From: Phytomonas francai
Lineage: Eukaryota > Euglenozoa > Kinetoplastea > Trypanosomatida > Trypanosomatidae
DNA length: 64,000 nt
NCBI GenBank assembly: GCA_001766655.1
Contig: MJCC01000010.1
Coordinates: forward strand, 68,533-132,532
Direction: 5' to 3'
In this document: one piece after another, positions 28,827 to 38,112 of the stretch
Layout of the letters: the number at the start of each line of letters is the position of its first letter
Numbering within the stretch: position 1 is the first letter of the stretch
Made by a program: the position numbers and the translations under genes
The notes under the pieces: model-generated
What the model was told of the DNA's origin: nothing
Seen by the model: the letters and a program-made list of their open reading frames with translations, nothing else
Databases searched by the model: none

Positions 28827-30640
28827 CCGCAGTATATACCGGCCACCTCTACATCGCGCTTCGGATCAGTAACCCGATGAGGGCGAAGTTAAGTACCTGC
28901 AAACCAACCCGTCCCCGCAGACCGTCGGTCTCGAGCAGCTTGCGGCCGGGCCTCGCCGCGCCCGTCTCGCGGTCCGTGGACGCGAGGAGGCTCACCGTGC
29001 GGATCCGCGCCACGGTGCGGGAATGGGTGGGGTGAACGGGAAGCGGCGGCGGTGCTGCGCACTACTTTTGCGCGGTTGGAATGGGGCGTGACAATATTCG
29101 CGTGGGCGATTGGGTGGTGGGGTGTGCAGATTCGTGCGAGCTCTCGTATGGTGGGCCACAAGGGAGGCATCCCCTCGGCGCAAACTTTGCCAAAACGAGC
29201 AGGCCCGTTCCGTATGGTTGGCCGATAGTCCTTGGCTTTCCGAATCTTGGTGGGAGGCAGAAGGTGAACCTCTAGAAATCGTGCTTGGAGGGCTGTCCAC
29301 AGGGACTTCATCTCGTGGATTGAGAATTCTGGAAGGGGCGACATAGGCGAACCCGGAGGGTTCTTCTATGGGGGAGATCAAACCCTGGGTCTCTGTGTTC
29401 GTGGTAGGGACCTCGTGTGGGGTTCTGGGCATTCTTCATGTGCGCGCGCTTGTAGGGTCATTATCTAAACCTTGGCCGGAGTCTAAAAGATCCATTTGGT
29501 TGCGGCACGGGCTGGATAGCTGGGATTCGGCCAGGTTGCAGGCGATCAAGGCGAAGGCCTGTGCGGGGGTCCACGCCGCTGAGGTTAGATGGCCTCGCAT
29601 CACATAGTTTGCATTGATGTGTGTCTGTTAGGGGCGATTCATACCATTTCTGCATTAGCCCACGCTTGACGGCTGCGAGTAAGTCAAGATGCCAGACTGG
29701 GGCACACTGTTCCGAGGGATCATAGGAGCCGAGGAGGTGTTTGACCCAACTCGCAGCAATTGTGTTGGCAGCGATTCCGCAGTGGGAGTAGACAGGCTGA
29801 GCATGCACTCTGCACGCGCGGCGACCGGTCTGACGGAGATGGTACGAGATGGGATCTTCAAGGAGGCTGCCCTGTGTGAGAATGCCAGTATTGAGCGCTG
29901 TTTCCAGGGGAGGACTGTCCGTTATGGTAGGGATCGATTGATCACTCGGGCCAACCAACCATCTAGAATAAACGTTATTGCTTAGATTTATGGAATGGGG
30001 GTTATGTGAGTGAGGCCTGTTAAGGATAAACCTTGTTCCCCGGAACCTTGGAACAGGCTTGAGGGTGTGGAGGCGAGAGGAGGAAGAGGGCGTGTGTGGT
30101 AATAGGGAAAAGCCTAGAAAGAGAGGATCCAGGGGAGACAGGCCCGTGCGCGTAGGGGTTGGAGCCCGAGGTAGGACATCTGGTTCACGCGGATACGCCG
30201 GATGTGTGTCTGGTGGTGAGGTAGGGTTTTGAGGAACGCCGATGCCAAGGATCTGATTAGGTTTTCTCCTGTAAGGGCGAGACTTGCCGGGCGGATAGGC
30301 AGGCGGAAGTGTTATTGTGACGCTGTTTGCTGCTGCTTTGCTGGAGGTGGATGCGTTGTTGGCGTGTTGGATGAGAACACCAGGTAGGGACGGCGTGTGT
30401 GTGTGTGTGTGTGCTTGGGGGGAGGGAGAGGTGTAGCAGGCAGCGATGGATTTCCACAGTAGGTTCTCTCTTGGGCTTTGTTTGGAAATGGTGCGGTGGC
30501 ATCTGGAGGTGAGGTATTGGTGAATGGCGGTTTGGCGTGCGTACCCCGCTTGTTGGTAGACGGCGTTGTTTTCATCATGGGACATGGCCAGGTACCTTTC
30601 ATTTGTCGGGCTGCTTCCTGGTCCACTTCTCGTGTATCAG
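28827..30640 (-). mobile_element. GC-rich mobile-element-like block, minus orientation
   Basis: The low-coordinate end (28827-28915) is the same tail as in the two other copies, with the conserved stretch GTATATACCGGCCACCTCT (plus strand). Immediately inside it the sequence becomes extremely GC-rich (about three quarters G+C by eye at 28911-29010), unlike the A/T-rich surroundings. The longest frame, minus 30585-29461 (374 codons), is Pro/Ser/Thr-rich at first and then more globular (AASWVKHLLGSYDPSEQ, WHLDLLAAVKRGLM, HQCKLCDARP). Overlapping frames at 29432-28889 are Arg/Pro-rich. I see no YxDD, integrase or recombinase motif. It could be a degenerate or non-autonomous retroelement; the upstream boundary near 30640 is uncertain. 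A (GT)n repeat lies at 30394-30413. Confidence 0.5.
29461..30585 (-). CDS. Candidate ORF inside the GC-rich element, function unknown
   Basis: 374 codons in a GC-rich block, read on the minus strand. The first 170 residues are Pro/Ser/Thr/His-rich and low-complexity, including a His-Thr run encoded by the (GT)n repeat at 30394-30413. The last 150 residues look more like a folded protein and contain a single CxxC pair (KLCDARP preceded by HQC), not enough for a zinc knuckle. High GC content favours long chance frames, so expression is doubtful. If real, it would be an element-encoded protein. No family recognised. Confidence 0.3.
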   Translation of the reverse strand: MSHDENNAVYQQAGYARQTAIHQYLTSRCHRTISKQSPRENLLWKSIAACYTSPSPQAHTHTHTPSLPGVLIQHANNASTSSKAAANSVTITLPPAYPPGKSRPYRRKPNQILGIGVPQNPTSPPDTHPAYPREPDVLPRAPTPTRTGLSPLDPLFLGFSLLPHTPSSSSRLHTLKPVPRFRGTRFILNRPHSHNPHSINLSNNVYSRWLVGPSDQSIPTITDSPPLETALNTGILTQGSLLEDPISYHLRQTGRRACRVHAQPVYSHCGIAANTIAASWVKHLLGSYDPSEQCAPVWHLDLLAAVKRGLMQKWYESPLTDTHQCKLCDARPSNLSGVDPRTGLRLDRLQPGRIPAIQPVPQPNGSFRLRPRFR

Positions 30641-31030
30641 AGGTCCAGGCGTGAAGTCGGGACGGAATTCTGCCTCTGTGGCAGCGGGGCTTGGCTGCGT
30701 CGAGGGTGATCTTGTTGAAAACGGTCAGGGCGGAATGGGCGGACGCGGGATTGAGGTGCTGCAGGCGTGTCTTAGGCTACTGACTGAACAGTTTCCACTC
30801 AGAATGTTTCTGTCTAAATAGCGTTCCACTGCTCTTTTTTACAATTCAGTGCCATCGAGCGGCAAGCTCGAGTGGATCTTGTTGTGATCGCTGTTGCGGT
30901 GTCACATTGTTGCTGCAGCCGTGAATCGTGGGGTGCAGGGGAAGGACAGGTCAAGGGGGGCACGAACAGCGGCTCTAGCACAGGTGAGCTCCTCTACGCC
31001 GTTGCCTAGAATGAGCCCGTGTTCTGCTAT

Positions 31031-31445
31031 NNNNNNNNNNNNNNNNNNNNNNNNNNNNNNNNNNNNNNNNNNNNNNNNNNNNNNNNNNNNNNNNNNNNNN
31101 NNNNNNNNNNNNNNNNNNNNNNNNNNNNNNNNNNNNNNNNNNNNNNNNNNNNNNNNNNNNNNNNNNNNNNNNNNNNNNNNNNNNNNNNNNNNNNNNNNNN
31201 NNNNNNNNNNNNNNNNNNNNNNNNNNNNNNNNNNNNNNNNNNNNNNNNNNNNNNNNNNNNNNNNNNNNNNNNNNNNNNNNNNNNNNNNNNNNNNNNNNNN
31301 NNNNNNNNNNNNNNNNNNNNNNNNNNNNNNNNNNNNNNNNNNNNNNNNNNNNNNNNNNNNNNNNNNNNNNNNNNNNNNNNNNNNNNNNNNNNNNNNNNNN
31401 NNNNNNNNNNNNNNNNNNNNNNNNNNNNNNNNNNNNNNNNNNNNN
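31031..31445. other. Assembly gap (415 N)
   Basis: Unresolved bases. The gap lies between element sequence on both sides; open frames that appear to cross it are artefacts of N translation. Its true length may differ from 415. Confidence 0.99.
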
Positions 31446-31755
31446 CATTTCATCGTGCAATTGAAATGGGACCGGGGTTCTTATGGACGTTACCCCGGCG
31501 GAGAAGTGGTGCCTGGTTACCCCAGCGAGCTCAGTGGGCGAGCTTTTGGGTCGGATAAGCGCTCACGGTGCTCGGTCGAAGTTTGACACCCGCTCGTGTA
31601 GCCTTAGCGAAGGCCCTGTCGCATACCCCACGAGAATTAGCAGCTAGGACAGCGAGTCGCGCGCGAAGGCTGGAGGACTTGCAGGCGCTTAGCTCACCCT
31701 CGCCTGGTTACTAATCCGCGGCACCGCGGAGAAGGGGCCTGCGTGTACCGCGGAA
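31446..31755 (+). mobile_element. Mobile-element 3' end, plus orientation
   Basis: Just right of the gap the plus strand reads a protein end with VLMDVTPAEKWCLVTP, GELLGRISA, SKFDTRS and GPVAYPT, stopping at TAG near 31647. The same protein end occurs in minus orientation at 24010-23819 (KWCLV, LGKISA, FDLRS, GPVEYPT). It is followed by the shared tail (31676-31755) that ends GTGTACCGCGG. So this is the 3' part of an element oriented opposite to the one at 28827-30640. Its 5' part is hidden in or beyond the gap. The conserved amino-acid words with many silent base changes between the two copies argue that the frame was under coding constraint when the copies separated. Confidence 0.65.
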
Positions 31756-33255
31756 GGCGAAATATAATATAATTATATATTATTGTAATATTGTTATAAA
31801 ACTAATCATTTTTTTACTATTTAAAGGTTCTATAAATATTTTTAATAGCTAAATGTAGATAATGGCTTTTTTTTTTACATCTTATTGGATCATTTTCCGA
31901 CGAGATTGACCCCGAAAGATCATTTTTTATATAGCTTAGTTCGTTTTCGTCCCCGGGGGGCGGTGGTGGTGGCCACAAAACACAAAACACCGAGATATGG
32001 AAAAAATAGTTGCAGAAATTTTCTGAAAAAATTCTATATTGTTGAATAATAAATTTTGTCTCAAAATTAATTTATTAGTGAAAGAAAAGGTCAAAATCAA
32101 ATCTTGCGTTTTTTTCGCATTACTGATTTATGTTTTTTTTTTGAGGTCGATTGAAAAGTATATATTGTGCACTATTTTGATCCTGGTCAATCTTTTTTGC
32201 TACATTTTTAATTTTTTAAAGATTAAGGCCCCCGTATTTAATGAATTTTCTGTTTTTAAGGACGCGAAGAAACGTTGCAAGGATTTATTTGATTTGGGTG
32301 TTGGCGGGTTTCTCGAAAATCACTTTGGGATTATTATATTCATTTTTTTCCCATACTCGTATTAATGTAAATATGAATATTTTAATAGTCGATACGTTTC
32401 ATTTCATGCTAGTGTATAAGGCGGGGGGTGGCGTTTTAGGCCGGCTGTGGTATGGGTTTGGGGCGCTCCGAGTGGGTTCGGGGGGGGGAGGGGTAAATTA
32501 TATAATCATACAACTTGACAAAATTGACGTTCGGTTACTATAAATATTGTAATGTTTGTACACCATTTTCTATGGTGAAATTTTGGTTTTCATATTTGGA
32601 CATTTAGCTCACGTATTCTATACTCTTTGGTCATGGGTCCAGCCCTAAAAATTCGAGACAAATATCAAGACTTGTGGCCTTCAGTTTGATGTGGTTGCTA
32701 TGGTTTCTGTGGCGGGGATGGGGGTTGGGCGCCACCAAACGGTCTCTTTGCATGTGGTGTGTTGGATTCGCGGCGCGTTTTGCTGTGGTGGCTGATGGGT
32801 GGTGGGGTCAATATAATATTTATTGACCACCTTTCCTTTCCACGGGGAAAATTTAAAGCTATTTGGGATTTCAATTTAAAATTACTTTTCTTGCCTTAAT
32901 TTGAGGAATTTTTAGTCTTATGATATCATTTTAGTGTTTCTTTTTAGATGATTATATACAATGTCGATGTGTTATTGTACGTATTGTAATGGCAAAAATG
33001 CTACTAATAATAGTGGGCATGTATTTTTATCAATCATGGATTTTATCCTGTCTATGGTGTTGGTTCTGACAGGGCCCAATGATAAGTTCACTTTTTAATT
33101 GTTTGTTCGGAATAATTGTTGTGATAGTGTTCTCAACCACATGTTGACTGATCTGTGTTAACCAAATCTTTGCTTTTTTTCTTCATTCATTTTTTTCTAC
33201 AATCCTTTCAGGGCTTTTTGTTCCTTTGACACATGTTCACAGTTGGTCCTTTAAA
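31756..33255. promoter_or_regulatory. Right shoulder of the divergent strand-switch region with G-tracts
   Basis: 1.5 kb without a convincing gene. On the plus strand it carries G-rich tracts: G6 at 31955-31960 followed by GGTGGTGGTGG, G6 at 32423-32428, G9 at 32480-32488 plus G4, and G/T-rich stretches at about 32707-32731 and 32784-32808. All are G on the sense strand of the rightward unit. This mirrors the C18 tract on the left side. Position between two diverging gene blocks makes it the expected RNA polymerase II start zone. A 100-codon frame at 32241-32543 is Gly-rich through the G tracts and is not convincing. Confidence 0.5.
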
Positions 33256-33879
33256 ATGCGTTTTTTTTACTTTATCATTATGCTTATTATCCTGCTTGGT
33301 GCAGTTGTGCATATTATTCCGGAAGAAGGTAACATAATCGATCCCATACATGCACCTCTTCTTGACTTATATAACTCGCATGCATTAAATCAGCGCTATG
33401 GTGATGCTCGTAACTTGACGCACGTAGAGGTCCGAAGGCTGTATCATTCGATTATAGGTGAAATTATCAAGCATTTCAATAACTTTACACGACATAGCAC
33501 CGAGCTTAATCAAGCAGCAGCTGCGTGTTCAGCTGTACGCTCGAACGCAAAGATATATGCTCGCTCACGGGATAGAATTTCAATTATTAATATACTTCTG
33601 CAACTTCGTGATAGCTTTGTTCATGGTATATCATATTTTCCCTCTTCTTTCTACAAAGATTTGCAAGATTTTTTTACTATGGGTGATTATTCGTTTCGAA
33701 AAACTATTTTGACCTTTATTGAGACAGCTTCGTGTTTGCTACCGCATTTTTCAAATCAATCATGCCCTTCCTATAGATTTATGAAAGATGTGTTAAATAA
33801 GGGAGATGATAAGATTCTCTCTAGTTGTGTAAAAACCAATGATTTTTTTGATGCATATTTGGGTTCTTCGAAGCGTTAG
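33256..33879 (+). CDS. Small secreted or membrane-anchored protein, unknown
   Basis: The frame is open from 33226 by a TTG, but the first ATG is at 33256, giving 207 residues. The N-terminus is basic then strongly hydrophobic (MRFFYFIIMLIILLGAVVHI), as in a signal peptide or signal anchor; the rest is soluble-looking, helical, with four to five Cys and possible N-glycosylation sites (NLT, NFT, NQS). This suggests entry into the secretory pathway. No family is recognised. It is the first gene of the rightward unit. It could be lineage-specific. The ORF is likely real because of its signal-like start and its place ahead of TXNDC9. Confidence 0.55.
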   Translation: MRFFYFIIMLIILLGAVVHIIPEEGNIIDPIHAPLLDLYNSHALNQRYGDARNLTHVEVRRLYHSIIGEIIKHFNNFTRHSTELNQAAAACSAVRSNAKIYARSRDRISIINILLQLRDSFVHGISYFPSSFYKDLQDFFTMGDYSFRKTILTFIETASCLLPHFSNQSCPSYRFMKDVLNKGDDKILSSCVKTNDFFDAYLGSSKR

Positions 33880-33950
33880 AATGTTTTTAACATATTGCAC
33901 ATTAATCTATCAACTTGTTCATACTAATAGAAGCTATCTTTGTCGTATGA

Positions 33951-33975
33951 AATATATATATATATATATATATAT
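33951..33975. repeat. (TA)n microsatellite
   Basis: TA repeat of about 25 bases in the spacer before the TXNDC9-like gene. Confidence 0.7.
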
Positions 33976-34092
33976 GCATATGTATTCATTTCTTTATTCC
34001 TTAACTGCGGTATTGCTGTATAGCTTGTAATTCTATCAAGATTTATTTGAAATATAAAGAATATCGAAGAAGGAATTTTTATTGACAATAAA

Positions 34093-34117
34093 TACACACA
34101 CACACACAAACACACAG
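34093..34117 (+). promoter_or_regulatory. (CA)n repeat ending in candidate trans-splice AG
   Basis: A CA-rich run of 25 bases ends with CACAG, AG at 34116-34117, 19 bases before the ATG of the TXNDC9-like gene. It is the nearest AG upstream of the start. The tract before it is not a pure pyrimidine tract, so the acceptor call is tentative. Confidence 0.35.
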
Positions 34118-34136
34118 GGATTAATTATTTAATTAG

Positions 34137-34706
34137 ATGGAAGAGCTTAACAAACAAGCTGTTCTTCAAATAGCAGAGACAATCGAGCGTGCTGTCGATG
34201 ATGAACTTGAACGTTTTGATCAGTTGGACGACGATGAATTACGTGCCATTCGTCAGAAAAGGCTTAATCAAGTAAAAGAAATTCAAAGGCGAAAGGAGGA
34301 GTGGATGAAGAAAGGACATGGACAATATCTTGAGGTCTCTGAACCTAAGGAATTTTTTGATTGGATAAAGGGATCTGAGCGAGTTGTTGTTCACTTTATG
34401 CGGCGTAGTACTCCCCGTTGTGAAATCATTGAACGGCATATTCGTTTGATTGCTAAAGAGCACTTCGAGACTCGTTTCTGTTACATAGACGTTGAAAGAA
34501 TACCTTCCCTTGCTGAAAGGTTTAATGTCATGATGCTTCCGACACTTATGCTTGTTGAAAAACAGCACACATTTCATAGCATCATCGGATTTGATGAGTT
34601 TGGAGGCACAGATGATTTTACAACTATTACGGTAAAGCAAGTTCTTTCATTTTATGGAATGATCAACGATAAGGGAATGTTCGCTGCCGATCAGAATGAT
34701 GACTAA
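34137..34706 (+). CDS. Thioredoxin-domain protein TXNDC9 / phosducin-like protein 3
   Basis: 189 residues. An N-terminal helical region (about 1-60, ERFDQLDDDELRAIRQKRL and EWMKKGHGQY) is followed by a thioredoxin fold (about 65-165) without the CxxC pair: the site reads STPRCE, with one Cys, as in the family. The segments KGHGQY.E, HFMRRST.RC and GFDEFGGTDDFTT match human TXNDC9 closely. Family members bind the chaperonin CCT and tune folding of tubulin and actin; the next gene is tubulin cofactor A, so two tubulin-folding factors are neighbours here, although position in such units seldom has functional meaning. Length fits the family (about 190-226). Confident. Confidence 0.9.
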   Translation: MEELNKQAVLQIAETIERAVDDELERFDQLDDDELRAIRQKRLNQVKEIQRRKEEWMKKGHGQYLEVSEPKEFFDWIKGSERVVVHFMRRSTPRCEIIERHIRLIAKEHFETRFCYIDVERIPSLAERFNVMMLPTLMLVEKQHTFHSIIGFDEFGGTDDFTTITVKQVLSFYGMINDKGMFAADQNDD

Positions 34707-34934
34707 AAAGTAATACCATCAAGCTCATTTTTTAGAATAAATTCTCTTACTGATTTACTACCCAGCTAGCTCACAAAAAGAAAACATATTGTAATACATA
34801 TACATATATATATATAATTTGTTATACAATAGTGTTTTCCCTTTTTCCTTCTTTTTTTTTTAACCCTCAGTTTATTTAACGGTTTACTCTTAACACCACC
34901 TTTTATTACTATACATTTATTATAAATTGAAGCA

Positions 34935-35321
34935 ATGTCTGACCTTAAAAAGGCGAATCGATTTCAAGCTAACACTAGCCAACAAACAGAACTTGGAAAT
35001 GCAAAGACTTTAAAAATAAAAATAAATGTTCTGAATCGTACACTAAAAGATTTAATATTTGCAAAGAAGGAAGTTGAACAAGAAACAGAGCGACTTGAAA
35101 AAATCAGAGAAACTGCACCTGACCGAGTCTTTCAACAGGAAAATGTTCTCAATGAGGCAAAAATGATGGTTCCCGATTCCACAAACCGTATCAGAACAGC
35201 AACAAAGGACCTTTATGGTTATATAGAAAAGGAAAAGGAACATATTAGCGATGAGGAGCTACTAACACAGGCGAGGTCTGTACTTATGGAAGCAGAAAAA
35301 GTGCTTGCCGATTGCTTATAG
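34935..35321 (+). CDS. TBCA: Tubulin-binding cofactor A
   Basis: 128 residues, small all-helical protein as expected for cofactor A (usually 105-120). The middle (LKIKINVLNRTLKDL, then EVEQETERLEKIRE, then MMVPDSTNRI) follows the three-helix bundle pattern of the family, including the MM(I/V)PD turn. It would hold beta-tubulin during folding in the cytosol. The N-terminal 20 residues are extra compared with the human protein. A clear polypyrimidine tract lies upstream at about 34839-34863, consistent with a trans-splice site for this mRNA. Confidence 0.85.
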   Translation: MSDLKKANRFQANTSQQTELGNAKTLKIKINVLNRTLKDLIFAKKEVEQETERLEKIRETAPDRVFQQENVLNEAKMMVPDSTNRIRTATKDLYGYIEKEKEHISDEELLTQARSVLMEAEKVLADCL

Positions 35322-35675
35322 CATACTTTCCACCTCGAATTTCATGATCTATATAATTGACAATCGTATAGAGGCAGCGACAATAATGTTGTTTAATTGT
35401 ATAATGTTTAGCCCAATCTTATTGCGCGAAGGCTTTTCTGCATGTCTTGGTTTATAGTATGTCTTAAGTATCTCTATAGTTCGCCCGATGTTTAGAATCT
35501 ATTGAAACTTATGTGTAGCTTTCTGTTATCTGATTGAATCAAAATCGATGAGTTAAATTTATTAGTATATATATATTAACATACTAGTTAGTATGAAAGT
35601 TTTCTGTTAGTAATTTAAATGATGAGAAATTGATTTAGTTTTTTTATATGAATTTCTAGTTAAGGCTCCTTTATC
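35322..35675. other. Intergenic spacer with candidate splice site for MCM7
   Basis: A/T-rich spacer. A T7 run (35638-35644) followed by TTCTAG (AG at 35658-35659) lies 17 bases before the MCM7 ATG and is a reasonable trans-splice acceptor. Otherwise nothing is recognisable. Confidence 0.4.
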
Positions 35676-37847
35676 ATGAATGACAAGAAAGCGTATATAG
35701 CTGCAGCAAATGGAAAATATCCTAACTATCTAAATGACCGTGAGGTATTTATGAACTTTTTTAAGGAATACCGTGATTCCAATGGGCTCGCTAAGTACGT
35801 GAACAAAGCTAACAAAATAGCGGAGAGAACGACTAAAGTTTTCACAATAGAATTAGATGACATGTCTGCATTTGGTCAGCTTCATCTTGCCCAACGTATT
35901 CAAATGAATGTGCCTGGATACATGGAAGAGCTTTATAGAGTTATCGATAATTTTATACTCTATACTGGACGTTGTGATGACATGATCGATCAATTATTAT
36001 TAGAGGCTCGAGCTTCGGGTCAAGATTTCCCTCCGTTATTGACACGTCGCTATGAATTAGATATTGTGCCACTAAGTGACTTTTCATCCCCTATTTCTCT
36101 GAGAAATCTTAAAGGTGCCACAATTGGTACGCTTACCGTTTTGCGTGGTATATGCATAGCAGCAACTGCTATTCGACCCAAATTAGTTATGCTAGTATCT
36201 GTCTGTGAAGTTTGTGCTGAAACTACCTTTCAGCAAGTTATTGGTGATCGTTTGACGCCACAACAGGTATGCCAATCACAACGTTGCAAAATGGAAAACG
36301 CAATCGGTAGATTACTCCCCCAATATAAAGCAAGTAAATTCATAAAGTACCAAGAGTTGAGGATACAGGAACTTCCTCAGGATGTACCGAGGGGTGCGAT
36401 ACCACGAACGATTCGAGTGATATGTGAGGGTGAACAAACAAGGGTTGCGAGTCCCGGTCAAGTCATTAGAATCACCGGTACTTATTGTCCAGATCCATCA
36501 ACTGGTCAGGGCCACGAGGCATTCCGAGCGTCAACAATGGTTAAAACACTCTACCGAGCTATACATATTGATTTAGAAAAGCGTAGCTATGATGAGACAG
36601 CTGAGGATCTACGAGCGCAAATAGAAGATGTACAAAACTATCCAGATCGTGATGCAGTGATCGAGAAGTTGACGCGAAGCATTGCTCCAGAAATATGGGG
36701 AATGGAGGATGTGAAGAAGGCTCTTCTATGTCAATTAATCGGGGGTAGCTCGATTAAAAACGGCGTGCGTATTCGAGGTGATATCAATATTCTTTTTATG
36801 GGCGACCCTGGCGTGGCAAAAAGCCAATTACTCAAGTGGATTGCATCTGTGGCTCCAAGATCTGTTTTTACTACGGGAAAAGGAAGCTCTGGGGTTGGTC
36901 TCACCGCAGCTGTCACTCGAGATTTACACACAGGAGAGATCATGCTTGAGGGGGGCGCTCTCGTACTTTCTGACAAGGGAGTTTGCTGTATTGATGAATT
37001 TGACAAAATGGATGAAACGGATAGGACGGCTTTGCACGAAGTTATGGAGCAACAGATTGTATCCATTGCTAAGGCGGGAATTATTACATCTCTCAACGCA
37101 CGAACCTCCATTTTGGCAGCTTCCAATCCAAAGTACGGCAGATGGAGGCGAAATGCAACCCCCAGCGAAAATGTCAATCTACCACCGGCTCTGCTCTCTC
37201 GCTTTGATCTTCTGTGGCTTTTGTTGGATGAATCAACTCGCGAGCGCGATACTGAGCTTTCTATGCATGTGACACATGTTCACCTGTACGGCGTGGCTCC
37301 TGGAGCAACATCGAGCGGCACAGCTCAGGTTTCATCCTTTGAATATTTTGGAAAGGATTTTCTCCGTGCATATATTGGTGAAGCAAAACGGATCCACCCT
37401 TTTGTGGATCCTGTATCTGCTAAAACTATGAGCGACATATACTGTGAAATGCGTGCTCAAGCTACGCATCGAAACAATGTAGTGACAGCGCGAACACTAC
37501 TAAGCCTTATTCGACTCTCTCAAGCCAATGCAAGGTTGCGTTTTTCTGAACGCGTTACAAATGTAGATGTTCAAGAGGCAGGTCGGCTTCTGGATTGCAG
37601 CAAGGCATCTTTACAGGATCGTCCGACATCTGACGGGAGGAGAACCGTGTCCACATCAGACGCGTCTATCTTTACCATAATTAAAGAGCTAGCTTATGGG
37701 CGTTCTGCAATTGATCTTTCGGAAGTAAGACCAACTTTGATGATGAAAGGAATACCTGAGTCAAACTTGCAAAGATGCTTGCAGACGTATTCTGATGTCG
37801 GTGTGTGGAGTGTGACAGACCATACAGTGGAGTTTTCTGAGCAATGA
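35676..37847 (+). CDS. MCM7: DNA replication licensing helicase subunit MCM7
   Basis: 723 residues, normal for MCM7. The N-terminal part has a zinc-binding set (CEVCAE then CQSQRC, about residues 175-210). The AAA+ part begins with PEIWGMEDVKKALL, then Walker A GDPGVAKSQ (about 376), GSSGVGLTAAV (hairpin region), Walker B CIDEFDKM and the arginine-finger segment LLSRFDLLW (about 507). The sequence GVRIRGDINILFMGDPGVAKSQ is characteristic of MCM7 among the six MCM subunits, as is GNIPR-like GAIPRTIRV in the middle. It is a subunit of the MCM2-7 replicative helicase in the nucleus. All catalytic motifs look intact. Confidence 0.95.
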   Translation: MNDKKAYIAAANGKYPNYLNDREVFMNFFKEYRDSNGLAKYVNKANKIAERTTKVFTIELDDMSAFGQLHLAQRIQMNVPGYMEELYRVIDNFILYTGRCDDMIDQLLLEARASGQDFPPLLTRRYELDIVPLSDFSSPISLRNLKGATIGTLTVLRGICIAATAIRPKLVMLVSVCEVCAETTFQQVIGDRLTPQQVCQSQRCKMENAIGRLLPQYKASKFIKYQELRIQELPQDVPRGAIPRTIRVICEGEQTRVASPGQVIRITGTYCPDPSTGQGHEAFRASTMVKTLYRAIHIDLEKRSYDETAEDLRAQIEDVQNYPDRDAVIEKLTRSIAPEIWGMEDVKKALLCQLIGGSSIKNGVRIRGDINILFMGDPGVAKSQLLKWIASVAPRSVFTTGKGSSGVGLTAAVTRDLHTGEIMLEGGALVLSDKGVCCIDEFDKMDETDRTALHEVMEQQIVSIAKAGIITSLNARTSILAASNPKYGRWRRNATPSENVNLPPALLSRFDLLWLLLDESTRERDTELSMHVTHVHLYGVAPGATSSGTAQVSSFEYFGKDFLRAYIGEAKRIHPFVDPVSAKTMSDIYCEMRAQATHRNNVVTARTLLSLIRLSQANARLRFSERVTNVDVQEAGRLLDCSKASLQDRPTSDGRRTVSTSDASIFTIIKELAYGRSAIDLSEVRPTLMMKGIPESNLQRCLQTYSDVGVWSVTDHTVEFSEQ

Positions 37848-38112
37848 AGTGATAAGAAATAATTTCGCTCAGCCCTGTATTCTTATTTTTGCTGTTTCCA
37901 CCCATAGACTATCCATAAAAATTGAGATTTTTTTTTCTGTCAAACACCCCGCGGTTTCTCTTTTTCTATAATCTTCTATTGAAAGAAGCCCTTTTCATGC
38001 GATGATATCTTGTTTGATTTCGAAATTTTCATTAAATTACTTTTATTTCACTTTTCGCTTAAATAGATCTTTACGGGTGAAAAAAAGTTATCTTTTACAT
38101 TCTTTATTTGAA

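Noticed and set aside
30894..31586. Open frames crossing the N gap on both strands
   Set aside because: N codons translate as X and create artificial open frames; nothing can be claimed across the gap.
38002..38112. 37-codon upstream extension of nucleoside diphosphate kinase as a targeting peptide
   Set aside because: T-rich untranslated-like sequence; the standard start at 38113 gives the usual family N-terminus. A longer organellar form cannot be fully excluded.
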